From: CAZRXG01 sp964603985
GTDB taxonomy: Bacteria; Chloroflexota; Anaerolineae; Aggregatilineales; UBA3940
Direction: 5' to 3'
Assembly (NCBI GenBank): GCA_964603985.1
Contig: CAZRXG010000009.1
Coordinates: 1-64,000 of the forward strand
DNA: 64,000 nucleotides
The notes beneath the pieces were generated by a model. That model saw only the letters and a list, made by a program, of their open reading frames with translations, was not told the DNA's origin and searched no databases. Positions within the stretch are counted from its first letter, which is position 1, and the number at the start of each line of letters is the position of its first letter. Shown one piece after another: positions 33,962-41,913 of this stretch. A program made the translations under genes and the position numbers.

Positions 33962-34585
33962 TTACCGTGCTGTCAGCCGGGCCATAACCGCCTCTCTCAC
34001 CTCGGCCTGAACCACCTCGACCGGACGATCCCCGTCGATCACCACCCACCGCTCCGGCTCGGCGGCGATGAGCGCCTGGTACCCGGCGTGCACGCGTCTG
34101 TGGAACTCAAGCCCCAGTGCATCCAGGCGATTCCACTCGGCCCCCTGGTCGCTCTGGCGGCGACTCAGCCCGGCTTGCGGGTTGATCTCCAGGTAGAGGG
34201 TCAGATCGGGTTTCAGCCCTCCCGTTGCAAAGCGCGTGATCTGGCGCAGCGCCTCAAGGTCCAGGCCGTGCCCGTAGCCCTGGTAGGCCAGGGTGCTGTC
34301 GTAGAAGCGATCCGTCAGCACGATCTTCCCGGCAGCCAGCGCCGGGCGGATCACCTGCTCGACCAGTTGCGCCCGTGACGCCGAGTACAGCAGTATCTCG
34401 GCCCGGGGGTGCATCTCCTGGTTGTCCGGGCTGTGGAGCACGTCGCGTACCTGCTCCCCGATGTCCGTCCCCCCCGGCTCGCGTGTGACGCATGGCAAAT
34501 AGCCCTGCTCCGTGAGGTACGCCTCCAGCAGGGCTAACTGTGTAGTCTTTCCACACCCATCAGGGCCTTCAAAGGTGATGAACAT
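33962..34585 (-). CDS. tmk: Thymidylate kinase
   Basis: Tmk phosphorylates dTMP to dTDP for DNA synthesis. The 207-residue chain has the P-loop GPDGCGKTT (7-15), the REPGGTDIGE motif, the DRFYDSTLAYQG substrate loop and the LID segment RRQSDQGAEWNRLD. Length and motif order match the family throughout. It lies 44 bp downstream of the R3H ATPase gene on the same strand. Confidence 0.96.
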   Translation of the reverse strand: MFITFEGPDGCGKTTQLALLEAYLTEQGYLPCVTREPGGTDIGEQVRDVLHSPDNQEMHPRAEILLYSASRAQLVEQVIRPALAAGKIVLTDRFYDSTLAYQGYGHGLDLEALRQITRFATGGLKPDLTLYLEINPQAGLSRRQSDQGAEWNRLDALGLEFHRRVHAGYQALIAAEPERWVVIDGDRPVEVVQAEVREAVMARLTAR

Positions 34586-34629
34586 CGCTCAGGCCAGGTT
34601 TTACTCGACCGGCCACAATGCCCCTCAGT

Positions 34630-36219
34630 TTATTCCCGGTAGATGCGCACGTGGCGGTGTGGCTCTTTCCCGTAACTGTGCGAGCTTAGATGGGCACGCC
34701 GAGCCATTTCGTGCTGCTGGCGACGGACGCTCGCCGTCTGCGGCGAAAGGTCCACCGTGGGCGCGCCGTTCATGACGGCCTGGATGCCATCTTCGGCCTC
34801 GCGGATCGCCCGCGTAACTTCGTCGTCCTCCTCGACCTCCAGTTCGTACAGGTCGGCCAGGAAGTCCTCGATCTGCGTCACCGTGTTCGAGCGCAGCACG
34901 TAAATCGGGATGCCCCGCTGTTCCGCGTCCGAGATCAAGCGCGGGCGGCGGCGGTAGAAGTTCTTCAACGTCAGCAGCACGTCGGCTTCGTCCAGCGCGT
35001 CGGTCACTTCCATCGGCAGCTTGAACCGCCGCGCCGACTCTATCAGGCGATTCCGCGCCACACCGTAGGGGTACACGCTCATCTTACGCGCCGAGGTCAG
35101 GCCCCTGACGCGCGGCTCAGGCGGGTCTTCGGGGGGCCGGATGTTGTTCTGGGCCACGTGCCGCTCGTGTTCCATCGCCCTGCGGACTTTGCGCCCGTTC
35201 CCGCGCGTCGCGACCTGCGGCTCCGGCGCAGCCTCGACGGTTACCTCGCCGTTGGGGCCGCGGTGCCGGATCTCCGGCACCAGGGGACTTCCACGCAGCA
35301 GCATGTCAACCGCCACCGCCACATCGTGATGGATCTTCAGCGTGTTGCGGTCTTGCAACTCGATCAGGACGTGGAAGGTCGGGGGCGCGCGCCGTTCCAG
35401 CACGGTCTTCTGCGTGCCGCGCCGCCGCGCTTCCTCGTCGGACAACGTCACGCTCTCAATCCCACCCACCAGGTCGGAAAGCGTGGGGTTGAGCAGCAGG
35501 TTATCCAGCGTGATGCCGTGCGCCGTACCGATCAACTGCACACCCCGCTCGGCGATTGTCCGGGCCGCCAGCGCTTCCAGCTCGCGCCCGATCTCGTCGA
35601 TGACGATCACTTCAGGGTTGTGGTTCTCAACCGCCTCGATCATCACCTCGTGCTGTAGACTGGGCATCGGCACCTGCATCCGCCGGGCTTTTCCGACGGC
35701 CGGGTGGGGGATATCGCCGTCGCCGCCGATCTCGTTTGAGGTGTCCACGACCACCACGCGCTTCGACTCCGCCAGCACACGCGCGGCCTCGCGGAGCATC
35801 GTCGTTTTGCCCACACCGGGCTTGCCCAGGATCAGGATGCTCTTGCCCGACTCAATGATTTCCCTGATGATGTCAATCGTGCCGTAAACCGCCCGCCCGA
35901 CGCGGCAGGTCAGCCCCACAACCTCACCGCGGCGGTTGCGAATGCCTGAGATGCGATGCAGCGTGCGCTCGATCCCGGCACGGTTGTCGGCGTCAAATTC
36001 ACCTACCTGTAGAACGATCAGGTCGATATCATCTTGGGTAACTTCACGATCCAGCAGTGTATATTCCCCATCCGTGAAGCGCACCGTCGGCACGCGCCCC
36101 AGGTCAAAGATCACCTCAAGCAGTTCATCGTTGCGATCCATTTGCAGGATCACCTCGGTTATCTCCGGTGGGAGAATTTCCAACAAGCTGGACAGATTGT
36201 CCGTGATACGCTGCTCCAT
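34630..36219 (-). CDS. R3H-domain AAA ATPase (Ycf45/SpoIIIAA-like)
   Basis: The protein (~529 residues) has an N-terminal region of ~110 residues. A SpoIIIAA-like AAA ATPase core follows, with Walker A GKPGVGKTT, Walker B VIVIDEIGRE and the GTAHGITLDNLLLNP and LSDLVGGIESVTLSDEEA motifs. After a linker, a C-terminal region around residues 395-480 contains an R3H-like nucleic-acid-binding segment. This is the Ycf45 architecture of Cyanobacteria, plastids and several other phyla. Its role is unclear and may concern single-stranded nucleic acid. An ATG at 36219 with GAGAGG just upstream is preferred over a GTG eight codons earlier. Confidence 0.85.
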   Translation of the reverse strand: MEQRITDNLSSLLEILPPEITEVILQMDRNDELLEVIFDLGRVPTVRFTDGEYTLLDREVTQDDIDLIVLQVGEFDADNRAGIERTLHRISGIRNRRGEVVGLTCRVGRAVYGTIDIIREIIESGKSILILGKPGVGKTTMLREAARVLAESKRVVVVDTSNEIGGDGDIPHPAVGKARRMQVPMPSLQHEVMIEAVENHNPEVIVIDEIGRELEALAARTIAERGVQLIGTAHGITLDNLLLNPTLSDLVGGIESVTLSDEEARRRGTQKTVLERRAPPTFHVLIELQDRNTLKIHHDVAVAVDMLLRGSPLVPEIRHRGPNGEVTVEAAPEPQVATRGNGRKVRRAMEHERHVAQNNIRPPEDPPEPRVRGLTSARKMSVYPYGVARNRLIESARRFKLPMEVTDALDEADVLLTLKNFYRRRPRLISDAEQRGIPIYVLRSNTVTQIEDFLADLYELEVEEDDEVTRAIREAEDGIQAVMNGAPTVDLSPQTASVRRQQHEMARRAHLSSHSYGKEPHRHVRIYRE

Positions 36220-36289
36220 AATCCTCTCAACCAACGGCTTCACACAATCGGGGGGCTGGCTAATCAGCCAACCCGCTTAGAAGATGGCC

Positions 36290-37204
36290 TCACAACCCGG
36301 TGAGCGGCGTCGTCGGCAGCCCTCCTTTGGCGGCGTGCAAAGGCTTAAACGCGGGTCGTGTGACGCGCGCCGCAGTATGTCGTACCATCACCGCCTGGGA
36401 GGCCATTTGCCCGAATCCCAGTTCTACCAGCGCGTCGCCCAGCCACCCCATGTGGCGGCGCAGACGGCAGTATATCGTGTTTGTGTTGCCACGCAGAACC
36501 GCCAGCGTGCTGCTGACAATGTCTCTCGCACGGTCCTGTACCTCGGGATGCAGGTATATCTCTACCAACGCTCTGCGTGGGCCACGATAAACCGCCACCA
36601 GCGCGCACAGCCCCTGTGTATCACCGTCCAGTACGTAGCGCGTGTCGGCGGCGCTCGGCGGTGGCTCCACCTGCTTGATCAAAGCCGGAACAAGCGACCC
36701 GTAAAGCGTCTGTATGGCAAACTCATCCCCGGCACGCGCGGGCCGCAGAGAAACCACGGGGGAGTCAACCGGCCCCGGCGAGCGCATCCACAGGCCCTGG
36801 CGGGCATAGATGGCGAAATCGGCACGTCGCAGAAGCTCCAGTGCATACGAGTCTTCGCTCACTTCGGCGGTGATGCTGGCCGCGCCACGCTGGCCACCCA
36901 TCACCGTCAGGCCATCGAGCAGACTCAACCACAACCCCTCGTCGCCGCCTGCATCCAGCGCAGGTGTCAGGTAGGCCAGCCGGGCGTGCTGCACGCTGGC
37001 CGGGTAGTGTAGCTGGCCCAGCCCGCCGTCCCCGCTTCGCCGCAGAACGTAGAGGCTGGCACGGCCTGTGCTGCTCAGAAGAGCCTGCCGCAGGCGATTG
37101 TCGCCAACCGTCAGGTTTAGCTGCGCATCAAAACTGGTGCCCCGCCCTGCCAGACGATAGGCAAACAGCAGGTCATGCCAGCGCAGAGGGCGAACTTCCG
37201 TCAC
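36290..37204 (-). CDS. GNAT-like acetyltransferase (tentative)
   Basis: The ~304-residue protein appears to hold two GNAT-type halves: the first ~150 residues (ASLYVLRRSGDGGLGQL, TAEVSEDSYALELLRRADF) and a second half starting with VVSLRPARAGDEFAIQTLY and continuing to ALVEIYLHPEVQDRARDIV. These patterns suggest an N-acyltransferase fold, but the acetyl-CoA-binding motif is not sharp. The start is uncertain: GTG at 37204 (AAGG upstream) or TTG at 37222. Confidence 0.55.
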   Translation of the reverse strand: MTEVRPLRWHDLLFAYRLAGRGTSFDAQLNLTVGDNRLRQALLSSTGRASLYVLRRSGDGGLGQLHYPASVQHARLAYLTPALDAGGDEGLWLSLLDGLTVMGGQRGAASITAEVSEDSYALELLRRADFAIYARQGLWMRSPGPVDSPVVSLRPARAGDEFAIQTLYGSLVPALIKQVEPPPSAADTRYVLDGDTQGLCALVAVYRGPRRALVEIYLHPEVQDRARDIVSSTLAVLRGNTNTIYCRLRRHMGWLGDALVELGFGQMASQAVMVRHTAARVTRPAFKPLHAAKGGLPTTPLTGL

Positions 37205-37551
37205 GCAATGCGCCTTATCCAAACTCCTGGTGTCTCACATCCCGCCCGCACTACTTAATACGGGTGCGCCGAGGGCACACCCTCGGCGGCATCTGGCTCA
37301 CATCCACTCTAATTGTAACACGCACACCCAGAGCCGCAACCGCAGCACGCCGACGGCGCATTTTCCCCTCCGCGTATGCACCCGGCTGGCCGGTATGCCA
37401 CTATACGATATAGCACTGGAATGCCTGCGCTCCACCGCCGGGGCTTTGCGCCAGCTTACCAGGATGGGTACAATCGATCCCCGTTGCGAGCATCGTGCGA
37501 TATGCCACGAGCCGCTTCTCACGAGCGAGCCTGTTTTGACCTGGAGGGATC
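37205..37551. other. Divergent intergenic region
   Basis: These ~345 bp separate the acetyltransferase-like gene from the sortase substrate gene. They hold a hairpin at 37267-37288 (9-bp stem CGCCGAGGG with its complement, loop CACA, no T tract) and a promoter at 37446-37474. The short open frames here have no coding character that I can support. Confidence 0.6.
37446..37474 (+). promoter_or_regulatory. Promoter of the sortase-substrate/sortase pair
   Basis: TTGCGC (37446-37451), a 17-bp spacer and TACAAT (37469-37474) give a well-spaced sigma-70-type promoter 78 bp before the GTG start. Confidence 0.5.
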
Positions 37552-38085
37552 GTGACTAAGCGTACATCTCTGTTAACACTACTCGTCGGGTCGGCGGTGG
37601 CCTTGCTGGCACTGCTGGTTGCGGGCGTAAATCCCGTCGCTGCTCAGAGCGAAGGCCAGATCGGCGGTATCGTCTACGTCGATACCAACGGCAACGGCAT
37701 CCGCGAGGAGGGCGAAGAGGGCATAAAGGACGTTGAGGTCACCTTCGACTCCGGTGGTTGGAGCACAACCATCTCCACCGACGACAAAGGCGCGTTCAGC
37801 CTGGCCGTCAACCCTGCAACCTGGACGGTCAGCATCAAGGAGCCGGAAGGCTACACCGCCCCCACGACCAGCACCGAGGTCTTCATCGAGGCGGCAGGCG
37901 ACGCAGTCACCAATCTTGAATTTAGCCTAGTTCCTCAGTCCGAAGAAGCTGGCAAGGAAGTATTGCCCGCGTCGGGCGGCATCGTTTCGTCCGGCGTGAT
38001 CGTCGGCGGCCTGATCGGCATGCTGGCCATCGGCCTGACGATGGTCTTTATCGGCCAGCGCCGGAGCAAGCGCAGCGCATCCTAG
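37552..38085 (+). CDS. Secreted SdrD B-like protein with LPASG sorting signal
   Basis: The 177-residue protein has a signal peptide (1-31, ending AAQS), then one SdrD B-like beta domain (about 35-125) with the calcium-binding-like motif VYVDTNGNGIREEGEEGI. The C-terminus is a cell-wall sorting signal: LPASG (138-142), a hydrophobic helix (146-168) and a basic tail (RRSKR). It should be processed by a sortase, and the sortase gene lies 9 bp downstream. The start is GTG with a GGAGGG ribosome site 6 bases upstream. It may be a surface protein or a wall-anchored subunit. Confidence 0.85.
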   Translation: MTKRTSLLTLLVGSAVALLALLVAGVNPVAAQSEGQIGGIVYVDTNGNGIREEGEEGIKDVEVTFDSGGWSTTISTDDKGAFSLAVNPATWTVSIKEPEGYTAPTTSTEVFIEAAGDAVTNLEFSLVPQSEEAGKEVLPASGGIVSSGVIVGGLIGMLAIGLTMVFIGQRRSKRSAS

Positions 38086-38094
38086 AAGCTGTGC

Positions 38095-38958
38095 ATGTTA
38101 CGCCAGCGCAACCGCTCCACACTCACCGGCACACATCCCCGGCAGCGCCCGTCCTCGCGCACCCTTGACCCCCTGACCGCTGTCGGGGCACTGCTGGCTT
38201 TGGTTGCGGCGACCGCGCTGCTCACCTACACCCTGCTCACCGTGCCGGGTAAGCTGGCAGCAAAAGCCGGGCCGCCGCAAGAATACCTGGCCGCCGCCAC
38301 CCGCCAGGCAGAACTCACACAAGCCGCCCCCACCGCCACCCCTTCCCAGGAGACAGACCCTCTCACCGCGACGGCCCGAACAAGCGTGCCCGCCGCCCAG
38401 ATGACCGCCGGAGCTGACCGCCCCTCTCCCACACCCGCCGTCACACAACCCGCCGTCCGGGTCAGGCCAACTGCCAACCCTTTCGGCGATTGGCCGCTGC
38501 CAAGTTGGGTCGATGAGCGCTACTGGCTCTCGATCCCGTCCATCAACCTGGAAGCTCCCATCATCGCCCTCTCGCTGGCGGAGAAGGAGGTCGAGGGCGT
38601 GAAGGTTCTCCGTCTGCCCGTCCCCAATTCCTACGCCGTTTCTTGGGACATCACCTCCGCTGAACCGGGCTTCGCCGGGAACACTATCCTGACCGGCCAC
38701 AGCAATCTCTACGGTGGGGTGTTCAGCAACCTCGACGAGCTTACTTACGGGGCCGAGGTTGCGGTCTGGAGTGAGTACGGCGTCTTCTCCTACTACGTCA
38801 ACTCTGTTGAGTACATCGAGGAGAACAGCCAGCCTCTGGAGGTGCGCTACAACAACGCCCAGTGGCTCAACGATTCCGTTGACGACCGCGTGACGCTCAT
38901 TACCTGCTGGCCGAACAGCACCAGCTCCCACCGCCTCGTCGTCGTCGCCACGCGTTAG
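38095..38958 (+). CDS. Sortase family transpeptidase
   Basis: The 287-residue protein has an N-terminal membrane anchor (about 27-50), a Thr/Pro-rich spacer (60-130) and a C-terminal sortase domain. The catalytic residues are all present: His202 in TGHSN, Cys271 in ITCWPN and Arg280 in HRLVVVATR. The partner substrate with LPASG is the preceding gene, 9 bp away. Sortases link such proteins to the cell wall or to each other. Their presence points to a monoderm-like envelope. The class is not certain from sequence alone, but the overall layout resembles class D/E-type enzymes. Confidence 0.9.
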   Translation: MLRQRNRSTLTGTHPRQRPSSRTLDPLTAVGALLALVAATALLTYTLLTVPGKLAAKAGPPQEYLAAATRQAELTQAAPTATPSQETDPLTATARTSVPAAQMTAGADRPSPTPAVTQPAVRVRPTANPFGDWPLPSWVDERYWLSIPSINLEAPIIALSLAEKEVEGVKVLRLPVPNSYAVSWDITSAEPGFAGNTILTGHSNLYGGVFSNLDELTYGAEVAVWSEYGVFSYYVNSVEYIEENSQPLEVRYNNAQWLNDSVDDRVTLITCWPNSTSSHRLVVVATR

Positions 38959-39032
38959 CTGCAACCCGGCGGCGCGGATTGCATCCAAAAAGTAAAGCTG
39001 CAACAGGGCATACCTGACCGGAGTGAAGTCGT

Positions 39033-39257
39033 ATGGAATTGACACCCGATGTCTACATCGAAGATTTGGTCGCCGAGCATCCCCGCGCGGCGACGTTTCT
39101 GGCCGACCGGGGGATCGTCTGCATTCGCTGCGGGGAGCCTTACTGGGGCACACTGCGCGAACTGGCAACCTCGAAGAGCATGGGCGACCGGGTCGAGGAG
39201 ATTGTCAACGACCTCAAGGCGTATCTGGCCGGAATCGAAAGCCAGGACGCCGGTTAA
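39033..39257 (+). CDS. DUF1858-domain small protein
   Basis: The 74-residue protein has the DUF1858 pattern: a short helical start (YIEDLVAEHPRAATFLADRGIV) followed by CIRCGEPYWGTLRELA with two cysteines two residues apart. Relatives carry a redox-type disulfide and often sit near hybrid-cluster or iron-sulfur proteins. Function is unknown. A GGAG site lies 9 bases before the ATG. Confidence 0.82.
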   Translation: MELTPDVYIEDLVAEHPRAATFLADRGIVCIRCGEPYWGTLRELATSKSMGDRVEEIVNDLKAYLAGIESQDAG

Positions 39258-39314
39258 CGCTGTCCGCGCCCTGGCTCGACGGCAGGAACAGGAATTATTG
39301 CCCCCGGTGTTCCG

Positions 39315-39671
39315 TCAGCGCGGCGTCGGATCGTAGACGGCTTTGGCGATTAAGACCGCCCCCAATTCCACAATCGCGATCACCAGCCAGTTGAGCTTGA
39401 CCACCTCACCCAGCACGGTGTTGATGATCCCCGCTAGGCCGGTCGCCACCATCACCATTGCCAGTACGTAAGTCAGCCAACCGGCGTGCCAGTCGGGCTG
39501 CATATCCTGGAAGATCGCCGAGCCTAGCATGATCAAACCGGGGATGAAAAGCATCAGTCCGGGCAGCGTATCGATAAAAAGAACGTACACCACAGCGGCG
39601 GCCAGTAAGATCCCGCCCCAGGTGAACAGTTCAAAGCGAAGTTCTGCCTCCGATTTATTACCACGCAGCAT
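39315..39671 (-). CDS. Small membrane protein of unknown function
   Basis: The 118-residue product has about four hydrophobic helices (WGGILLAAAVVYVLFI, LPGLMLFIPGLIMLGSA, WLTYVLAMVMVATGLAGII, LNWLVIAIVELGAVLIA). I recognise no family. The ATG at 39671 is clear: AAGGAGAG lies 5 bases upstream. The longer frame to 39845 is not supported. Confidence 0.7.
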   Translation of the reverse strand: MLRGNKSEAELRFELFTWGGILLAAAVVYVLFIDTLPGLMLFIPGLIMLGSAIFQDMQPDWHAGWLTYVLAMVMVATGLAGIINTVLGEVVKLNWLVIAIVELGAVLIAKAVYDPTPR

Positions 39672-39789
39672 GTGTCTCTCCTTGTGACGGTTCAGCCACT
39701 CCTTTGTAAGCGTCAAGTATAACCGCAACAGGCGGGAATCAAAAGGCGGCTGCATCGCTGCAACCGCTCTGTTCTCGACTCGCGAGGTT

Positions 39790-40146
39790 TCAGGCAATCG
39801 CCTCCACCTTCCGCAGGATGCGGTCACGGATCGACCGCGTCTCAAGGCAGCGCTCTATCGCGCGCAGATTGTCCTGGTACATGGCAAGCAGGTCGCTTTC
39901 TTCTCCCTCGTAGTTCGCCACGATCCGCGATGCACAGACCGCGCACAGGGGGTCGTCACACAGATGGTGACCGGGGCCAAGATGTCGGCTCAGGCGGCGC
40001 ATCGTCAGGCTGAAGGCCATCACGCGTGGATCGGTGCTCGGCAGTTCGCTGAGTGTGTCGACCAGCTCCGCCCAGCGCCGCCCCCGCCGATTGCGCAGCT
40101 CGTTAACGCCGAAACCGGGGAAAAGAGACATGTAGTTAAGCGCCAT
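39790..40146 (-). CDS. Small Cys/His-containing protein of unknown function
   Basis: The 118-residue protein is unknown. The centre has a metal-binding-like cluster (HHLCDDPLCAVC), preceded by a basic helical part and followed by a helical tail. The ATG at 40146 has a GAGGAG site 7 bases upstream. It is divergent from the radical SAM gene. Confidence 0.55.
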   Translation of the reverse strand: MALNYMSLFPGFGVNELRNRRGRRWAELVDTLSELPSTDPRVMAFSLTMRRLSRHLGPGHHLCDDPLCAVCASRIVANYEGEESDLLAMYQDNLRAIERCLETRSIRDRILRKVEAIA

Positions 40147-40288
40147 GCACAATCTCCTCACGTATAACTGGTACATCTGTTCTTGTTAGGCATAGTCTAG
40201 CCTTCCCTGGCCTGAGATACAATAGGTAGAAGGATAGGTTTTAGTTAGAATCTGGATAGAGATGCTGCTAACGGGCGGCCAGATGATA

Positions 40289-40297
40289 TGCTAAAAT
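40289..40297 (+). promoter_or_regulatory. Extended -10 promoter of the radical SAM gene
   Basis: TGC plus TAAAAT forms an extended -10 element. It overlaps the upstream in-frame ATG at 40288, which rules that codon out as the start and supports the ATG at 40336. Confidence 0.5.
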
Positions 40298-40335
40298 TAC
40301 CGGCAGTTGGCGATCAGTTACAGGAGCACAGTCTG

Positions 40336-41406
40336 ATGTCCCCACGTGCCCGCACCCTGGGCGAAATTCTTGACAGCCTCACCGCACCCGGCGAGCTGTA
40401 CGAGGTCGTGGACGAAGAGCAAAAGCACGTTCGCTGCTACGCCTGCGGCCACCGCTGCCTGATCAGGGAGGGGCGGCGCGGCATCTGCCAGGTGCGCTAC
40501 AACACAGGGGGAGTGTTGTACGTCCCTCACAACTACGTGGCCGCCCTGCAGGTCGATCCGGTCGAGAAGAAACCCTTCTTCCACGTCTTACCCGGCACTC
40601 CCGCACTCAGCTTTGGCATGCTGGGCTGCGATTTCCGCTGCGACTTCTGCCAGAACTGGCTCAGCTCCCAGGCCCTGCGAGACGATAAGGCGGGCCATGC
40701 CCCCCAGGAAACAACTGCCCGCCAGATCGTCGACCTGGCACGCCGGTACGGGGCCGCGAGCATCGCCAGCACCTACAACGAACCTCTGATCACCACTGAG
40801 TGGGCCGTCGAGATTTTCAAGCTCGCTCGCCAGGATGGGCTGCGCACCCTGTACGTCTCCAACGGCAACGGCACCCCCGAAGTTCTTGAGTACCTCGCTC
40901 CCTGGCTGGACGGCTACAAGATCGACCTCAAGACCATGAGCGATAAGAACTACCGCCAGATCATCGGCGGGGTGCTCCAGCACGTGCTGGATACCATCAG
41001 GCGCGCGCACGAACTGGGCATGTGGGTCGAAATCGTGACCCTGGTCATCCCCGGCATGAACGACAGCACCGACGAACTGTGGGACGCTGCTCGCTTTATC
41101 CGCTCCGTCTCGCCGGACATCCCCTGGCACGTTACCGCCTTCCATCCCGACTATAAGATGGCCGACCGGCAGCGCACGCCTTCCGACACTTTGCTGCGCG
41201 CAGCCGAGATCGGAACCGAGGCGGGGCTGAACTACGTCTATGCTGGTAATCTACCGGGCCGCACACAGAACTGGGAGGATACCCGCTGCCCCGCCTGTCA
41301 GGCCACGCTGGTCAGGCGTCTGGGTTTCCACGTGATGCAAAACCACGTCACGTCTGAGGGAAAATGCCCCCACTGCCAGACATCAATCCCAGGGATATGG
41401 CAGTAG
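40336..41406 (+). CDS. AmmeMemoRadiSam system radical SAM enzyme
   Basis: The 356-residue protein has the radical SAM cluster motif CDFRCDFCQNW in MLGCDFRCDFCQNW, which binds a [4Fe-4S] cluster and SAM. Upstream is a cysteine-rich N-terminal segment (CYACGHRCLIREGRRGICQV), and downstream the family motifs STYNEPLITTEW, YVSNGNGTPE and WHVTAFHPDYKM. The C-terminus has a rubredoxin-like CPAC...CPHC zinc segment. It belongs to the AmmeMemoRadiSam system with the MEMO1-like gene at 30859-31698. An AGGAG site precedes the chosen ATG. Confidence 0.93.
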   Translation: MSPRARTLGEILDSLTAPGELYEVVDEEQKHVRCYACGHRCLIREGRRGICQVRYNTGGVLYVPHNYVAALQVDPVEKKPFFHVLPGTPALSFGMLGCDFRCDFCQNWLSSQALRDDKAGHAPQETTARQIVDLARRYGAASIASTYNEPLITTEWAVEIFKLARQDGLRTLYVSNGNGTPEVLEYLAPWLDGYKIDLKTMSDKNYRQIIGGVLQHVLDTIRRAHELGMWVEIVTLVIPGMNDSTDELWDAARFIRSVSPDIPWHVTAFHPDYKMADRQRTPSDTLLRAAEIGTEAGLNYVYAGNLPGRTQNWEDTRCPACQATLVRRLGFHVMQNHVTSEGKCPHCQTSIPGIWQ

Positions 41407-41495
41407 AATCGTCCGGCAGCGCAAGGGGGCGCCTCGACCGGATGGGATGTCCTCCACGACTTAAGGATAGGGAAGATTTGAAGAAAGGCCCCAAC

Positions 41496-41852
41496 ATGTC
41501 AGAGTCAGACCAGAACCCGGAAATAATCATCCCGCGTTACAAAGTGATCGTCACGTACGACATCATTCCAGGTAATCAGGACAGTTACTACCAGTTCGTG
41601 ATGGGCGAATTCGTTCCCGCTCTTCAGGAGATGGGTCTTTACATGACCGAGGCCTGGCACACCGCCTACGGTCACTATCCTTTACGCATGGCGACTTTTG
41701 TGACCGAGGATCTGGAGACCATCCAGAAGACTTTGAAGGATGACCGCTGGCGTGAGCTTGAAGATCGCTTCAAGGCATACGTGCGCAACTACACCCGCAC
41801 GGTCATCGAGTACCGGCAAGGATTCCAGTTCCTCCGCCACGCCGGTAATTGA
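41496..41852 (+). CDS. Small dimeric alpha/beta-barrel-like protein (tentative)
   Basis: The 118-residue product has a beta-alpha-beta look: KVIVTYDIIPGNQDSYYQFV, a middle FVPALQEMGLYMTEAWHTAYG segment, and YPLRMATFVTEDLETIQKTL. The pattern resembles the NIPSNAP/ABM-type dimeric barrel. I cannot name a function. The longer frame to 41364 overlaps the previous gene; the ATG at 41496 (AAAGG upstream) is preferred. Confidence 0.55.
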   Translation: MSESDQNPEIIIPRYKVIVTYDIIPGNQDSYYQFVMGEFVPALQEMGLYMTEAWHTAYGHYPLRMATFVTEDLETIQKTLKDDRWRELEDRFKAYVRNYTRTVIEYRQGFQFLRHAGN

Positions 41853-41859
41853 AACGCGG

Positions 41860-41888
41860 CCCTCCCTTCCGCGCTGCGCGTGGGAGGG
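41860..41888. terminator. Hairpin between convergent genes
   Basis: CCCTCCC pairs with GGGAGGG, and an inner CGCG stem adds stability, in the gap between the small barrel-like gene and the convergent priA stop. It lacks a T tract, so it may be a weak bidirectional terminator. Confidence 0.4.
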
Positions 41889-41913
41889 GGCACCTTCGAT
41901 CCGGCTTCAGCCG

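Noticed and set aside
37267..37288. Terminator in the 37205-37551 region
   Set aside because: The stem is perfect, but there is no T tract and it lies upstream of the start of the minus-strand gene.
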